From Nitrosopumilaceae archaeon (GTDB lineage: Archaea > Thermoproteota > Nitrososphaeria > Nitrososphaerales > Nitrosopumilaceae): a DNA stretch of 6,619 bases. Shown here piece by piece: positions 4,406 through 6,619 of the stretch. A program made the position numbers and the translations under genes. The first letter of the stretch is position 1. Each line of letters opens with the position of its first letter. Below the pieces are notes generated by a model that was not told the DNA's origin, did not search any database, and worked only from the letters and a program-made list of their open reading frames with translations. Location of the stretch: the NCBI GenBank assembly GCA_021296165.1, contig JAGWAW010000081.1:1-6619 (forward strand), written 5' to 3'.

Positions 4406-5721
4406 ACACGGGCGACTGGCTGAAAGAGGTGATCCCCGATGACGCCCAAACCGAGGCGAACAGAAAGACCGCCGGGCACGTGATGCGACTGGTGTCCAAG
4501 GAAGCCGGCAAGTACCCCGACGTGGTGGGCGTGGAGCTGGGGGGCTCGTACGCCAAGGGAACGTGGCTGGCCGGGGAGACCGACATAGACGTGTTCGTCA
4601 AGTTCGGCGTGGGCGTGCCCGACGAGCGGTTCCGGCGCGTCTCAAGGGAGATAGGATTCGACTCCATGAAGGGCTATGATCCAGGCGAAAGGTACGCGGA
4701 CCACCCCTACGTGGAGGCGGCCGTCGACGGCACCGTCATAAACGTGGTCCCCTGCTACGACGTGGAGCGGGGAGGGTGGAAGAGCGCCGCGGACCGCTCC
4801 CCGCACCACACCAGGCTCATGCGCAAGCGGCTCACCGAGAACCAAAGGAACGACGTCCGCCTGCTCAAGAGATTCCTCAAGGTGCGGGGGATATACGGCG
4901 CCCAGATAGCCGTTCAGGGGTTCAGCGGGTACGCGGCCGAGGTGATCATACTGCACTTTGGGGGGTTTGAGGAGGCCGTGCGGGAGATGGCAAACATAGA
5001 GCGCGGCTCCACCATAGGAAAGTCCGCCAGAAAGTTTGGCACGCCGGTCGCCATAATGGACCCCATAGACGAAAACCGCAACCTGGCCGCGGCCATCTCA
5101 AGCCGCAACATGGGACTCTTCATACTGGGGTGCAGGGAGCTGGCGTACAACCCGGAGGCCAGCCCGTTCGATACCAAGGATGTAGCGCCCAGCGTGGGGT
5201 GGGACAACGTGGCGGCGGTAAAGTTCGGCCGCGGGGACGAAAACTCCGAGATCATATGGGGGCAGGCAAGACGGGCGGCGTCGGCCATGGCGCGGCAGAT
5301 GGAGCTGGGCGGGTTCACCGTAATCAGGCACAAGGCGCTGGTGGACGACGAACGGGTGTGCCTCCTGTTCCTCACCGAGTCGGTACACATACCAGAGAAG
5401 GTGGTGCGGGTCGGACCGGACGTGCTGCGCCGGGCCGACGCGGCCAAGTTTGCCGGTAGTGAGGGGATGGTCTGGGTGTCATCAGAGATGAGACTGCTGC
5501 GCGTCGAGAAGAGGGCGCACCACGCTGCCGGGGCATTGCTGCGGCACATCCTGCGCGACCCCGGGAAGGCCGGCATACCCGCCGGACTACACCACCACAT
5601 AAGGAGGGGTGCCAGCGTTACTGTGGGGGGCAGGATTGCCCAATCGATTAAAGAGGAGGCTGCCGAGCTGGTACGCGCCGATGAAGCCGTCTTTTATGCC
5701 GCCCGACACGCTGGAGAATAG
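4402..5721 (+). CDS. cca: CCA-adding enzyme, archaeal class I tRNA nucleotidyltransferase
   Basis: Adds or repairs the 3'-terminal CCA of tRNAs using CTP and ATP without a nucleic acid template. Domains follow the class I order. The nucleotidyltransferase head has LGGSYAKGTWLAGETDIDVF (46-65), carrying two catalytic carboxylates D61 and D63. HPYVEAAVDGTVINVVPCYD (101-120) follows, then RSPHHTRLM (132-140), NDVRLLKRFLKVRGIYGAQ (150-168) and FSGYAAEVIIL (174-184). The central MDPIDENRNLAAAIS segment (about residues 218-233) is typical. The C-terminal body and tail extend to residue 439, near the expected length (A. fulgidus enzyme about 437). Odd point: where the A. fulgidus enzyme has its third carboxylate (Asp110 in VDVVPCY) this protein has N114 (INVVPCY). 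Start ATG overlaps the thpR stop by 4 nt; the 3' end overlaps the kinase gene. Confidence 0.95.
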   Translation: MNTGDWLKEVIPDDAQTEANRKTAGHVMRLVSKEAGKYPDVVGVELGGSYAKGTWLAGETDIDVFVKFGVGVPDERFRRVSREIGFDSMKGYDPGERYADHPYVEAAVDGTVINVVPCYDVERGGWKSAADRSPHHTRLMRKRLTENQRNDVRLLKRFLKVRGIYGAQIAVQGFSGYAAEVIILHFGGFEEAVREMANIERGSTIGKSARKFGTPVAIMDPIDENRNLAAAISSRNMGLFILGCRELAYNPEASPFDTKDVAPSVGWDNVAAVKFGRGDENSEIIWGQARRAASAMARQMELGGFTVIRHKALVDDERVCLLFLTESVHIPEKVVRVGPDVLRRADAAKFAGSEGMVWVSSEMRLLRVEKRAHHAAGALLRHILRDPGKAGIPAGLHHHIRRGASVTVGGRIAQSIKEEAAELVRADEAVFYAARHAGE

Positions 5722-6418
5722 CCCTCGCCCCACCATTCTGGGATATCCCAGAGGGAGCGGGGCCGCATACCTGGACGAGATGCGCCACATGGGGGTGGAG
5801 GGAGTGGCGCTCTTCGGAGACTCGGAGATAAACGGCCAGAGGGTGTTGGGCAAGGGCCACACCGGAGTAGTTGTGCTGGTACGTGTCCGCGGTGCGACGG
5901 CGGCCCTGAAGATGCGCCGGACCGACTCTCCCCGGCCGGACATGGGCGGAGAGGCGGTCCTGCTGGCAGCGGCCAACCGCGCCGGCGTAGGCCCGCGCCT
6001 GCTGGGGCACACCCACAACCTGCTGCTGATGGAGTACATCGACGGCACGCCCCTCCGCGAGTGGCTGGCCGCCCGCCCCCCGGCGCGCTCTGCCAAGGGC
6101 ACCATACGCCGCATCCTGGAACAGTGCTACAGGCTGGACCGCATCGGGCTGGACCACGGGGAGCTGACCGACATGTCCCGGCACGCGCTGGTGGGCGCAA
6201 GGACCGTCATCATAGACTTTGAGAGCGCCAGCCTCTCGCGGAGGCCGGCCAACGTCACCTCCGCCGCGCAGTGCCTGTATCTGGGGGGGCTCTCAGCCCA
6301 CACCAGAGGGCTGTACCCCGCCCCCGGGCCGGACGCGGCCATCGACGCTCTGCGGGCGTACAAGAGCCGGCCAGGACCCGGTTCGTTCGGCGGCCTGCTG
6401 GACGTGTTGGGGGTATAG
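5681..6418 (+). CDS. COG2112-type predicted Ser/Thr protein kinase, atypical
   Basis: A small kinase-fold protein of the archaeal COG2112 group, distantly related to RIO/lipopolysaccharide-type kinases; substrate unknown. Numbering from ATG 5681 (245 aa): glycine loop VLGKGHTGVVV (55-65), ATP-anchoring K77 in AALKM, E91 as the likely helix-C glutamate, hinge LLLMEYIDG (114-122), catalytic loop LDHGELTDMS (157-166) and metal-binding D179 in VIIDFESAS (176-184). The last is followed by the family hallmark RRPANVTSAAQ (187-197). In the catalytic loop the usual HRDxxxxN becomes HGExxxxS, as COG2112 members typically have HGxL. Start: ATG 5681 or 5696 both lie inside cca (overlap 41 or 26 nt). A GTG at 5609 would add 24 residues but overlap cca much further and is less likely. 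The 3' end stops one base before the convergent tRNA gene. Confidence 0.85.
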   Translation: MKPSFMPPDTLENSPRPTILGYPRGSGAAYLDEMRHMGVEGVALFGDSEINGQRVLGKGHTGVVVLVRVRGATAALKMRRTDSPRPDMGGEAVLLAAANRAGVGPRLLGHTHNLLLMEYIDGTPLREWLAARPPARSAKGTIRRILEQCYRLDRIGLDHGELTDMSRHALVGARTVIIDFESASLSRRPANVTSAAQCLYLGGLSAHTRGLYPAPGPDAAIDALRAYKSRPGPGSFGGLLDVLGV

Positions 6419-6419
6419 G

Positions 6420-6497
6420 TGGTGGGACCGGTGAGATTCGAACTCACGACCTCTAGCACCCCAGGCTAGCATCATGGCCAAGCTAGACGACGGTCCC
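6420..6497 (-). tRNA. tRNA-Pro (anticodon GGG), CCA end encoded
   Basis: Minus-strand cloverleaf folded by eye. Acceptor GGGACCG/CGGTCCC is seven perfect pairs (6491-6497 with 6424-6430). D-arm begins GTCTAG and includes TTGG; its stem has G10-U25, U11-A24 and C12-G23 but a U13/U22 mismatch. Anticodon stem CTAGC/GCTAG is five perfect pairs around loop CTGGGGT, giving anticodon GGG, which reads proline CCC/CCU; G37 is usual for tRNA-Pro. Variable loop is AGGTC. T-arm GTGAG/CTCAC closes the loop TTCGAAT. Discriminator A is followed by CCA in the DNA (6420-6422), so the gene is 75 nt plus CCA. No intron is visible. It ends one base after the kinase stop codon, on the opposite strand. Confidence 0.95.
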
Positions 6498-6520
6498 GCG
6501 GTATACTGCGGTTACGGCAA

Positions 6521-6529
6521 ATTATTAAA
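6521..6529 (-). promoter_or_regulatory. TATA box for tRNA-Pro
   Basis: Reads TTTAATAAT on the minus strand and is centred 27-28 nt before the first base of the mature tRNA, so transcription would begin at or just beside the tRNA 5' end, leaving almost no leader. Confidence 0.6.
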
Positions 6530-6540
6530 CCGTGGTATTG

Positions 6541-6619
6541 TAGGGTTCCTCCCGCAATGCCGGGTGATGGGTAGGAAAAGTGCGTCTAGGATCTTAAACA
6601 GTACTTCGGATCATGGCAG
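6541..6619 (+). promoter_or_regulatory. Possible promoter and start of next gene at right edge
   Basis: A TATA-like ATCTTAAACA (6591-6600) precedes an ATG at 6613 by only about 17 nt, too close for a typical leaderless start, so the true start may lie beyond the window. Bases 6541-6590 show no gene, tRNA or convincing hairpin. The call rests on one A/T-rich element and is tentative. Confidence 0.25.

Noticed and set aside
5653..5659. GAGGAGG as a Shine-Dalgarno site for the kinase
   Set aside because: It lies 22 nt before ATG 5681, too far for a standard site, and encodes Glu-Glu within cca; probably incidental.
6420..6481. Short frames over the tRNA ending in GEIRTHDL or containing SSNLTGPT and REFESHRSH
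   Set aside because: These are well-known false peptides produced by translating the T-arm of tRNA genes; the cloverleaf explains the sequence.
6563..6612. Possible C/D-box small RNA (GTGATGG as a C box)
   Set aside because: No CTGA D box follows at a suitable distance and no terminal stem is visible.
1..6619. CRISPR array, insertion sequence, integrase or other mobile element
   Set aside because: No spaced direct repeats, terminal inverted repeats, transposase or integrase motifs were seen; the tRNA has no visible partial duplicate acting as an attachment site in the window.

Overview
The window looks like chromosomal DNA from a GC-rich ammonia-oxidising-type archaeon (Thaumarchaeota/Nitrososphaerota), and the style most resembles Cenarchaeum symbiosum. 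The grounds are archaea-specific families (archaeal UMP kinase, UPF0200, UPF0201, class I CCA-adding enzyme, COG2112 kinase), A/T-rich TATA elements about 25-30 nt upstream of start codons with almost no leader, heavy use of the Ile codon ATA despite high GC, and non-ATG starts. The assignment is made by recognition, not by a database search.

Layout. Left edge (1-123): a promoter region with one TATA-like element. It may serve a minus-strand gene leaving the window at its left edge, the plus-strand 116-aa unknown gene, or both. The unknown gene converges on pyrH (minus), and the two stop codons interlock in a CTAG. An 84-bp divergent promoter region separates pyrH from a plus-strand pair: a PH/GRAM-like small protein directly followed (TAG|ATG) by a CbiE-type cobalamin methyltransferase. 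CbiE overlaps by 11 nt the 3' end of a minus-strand one-TM protein that appears to start with GTG. Another divergent region (2695-2851) leads into UPF0200 (TTG start) and UPF0201, whose reading frames overlap. After about 100 bp with its own TATA box come thpR, cca (4-nt ATGA overlap) and a COG2112 atypical kinase (overlapping the end of cca). A minus-strand tRNA-Pro(GGG) with an encoded CCA end abuts the kinase. The last 120 bp hold the tRNA promoter and perhaps the start of another transcription unit.

How the genes fit together. The right half is an RNA-centred neighbourhood: a predicted exosome-associated RNA-binding protein (UPF0201), a 2',3'-cyclic phosphodiesterase/2'-5' RNA ligase-fold enzyme (ThpR), the tRNA 3'-end CCA enzyme, and a tRNA gene. 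The uncharacterised P-loop protein UPF0200 and the atypical kinase are linked to it by operon structure. The left half mixes nucleotide metabolism (UMP kinase), B12 synthesis (CbiE) and three proteins of unknown function. No mobile elements, CRISPR arrays or defence genes are visible. The most interesting points are the Asn at the expected third catalytic carboxylate of the CCA enzyme, the tight coupling of thpR, cca and kinase, and the start-codon architecture.
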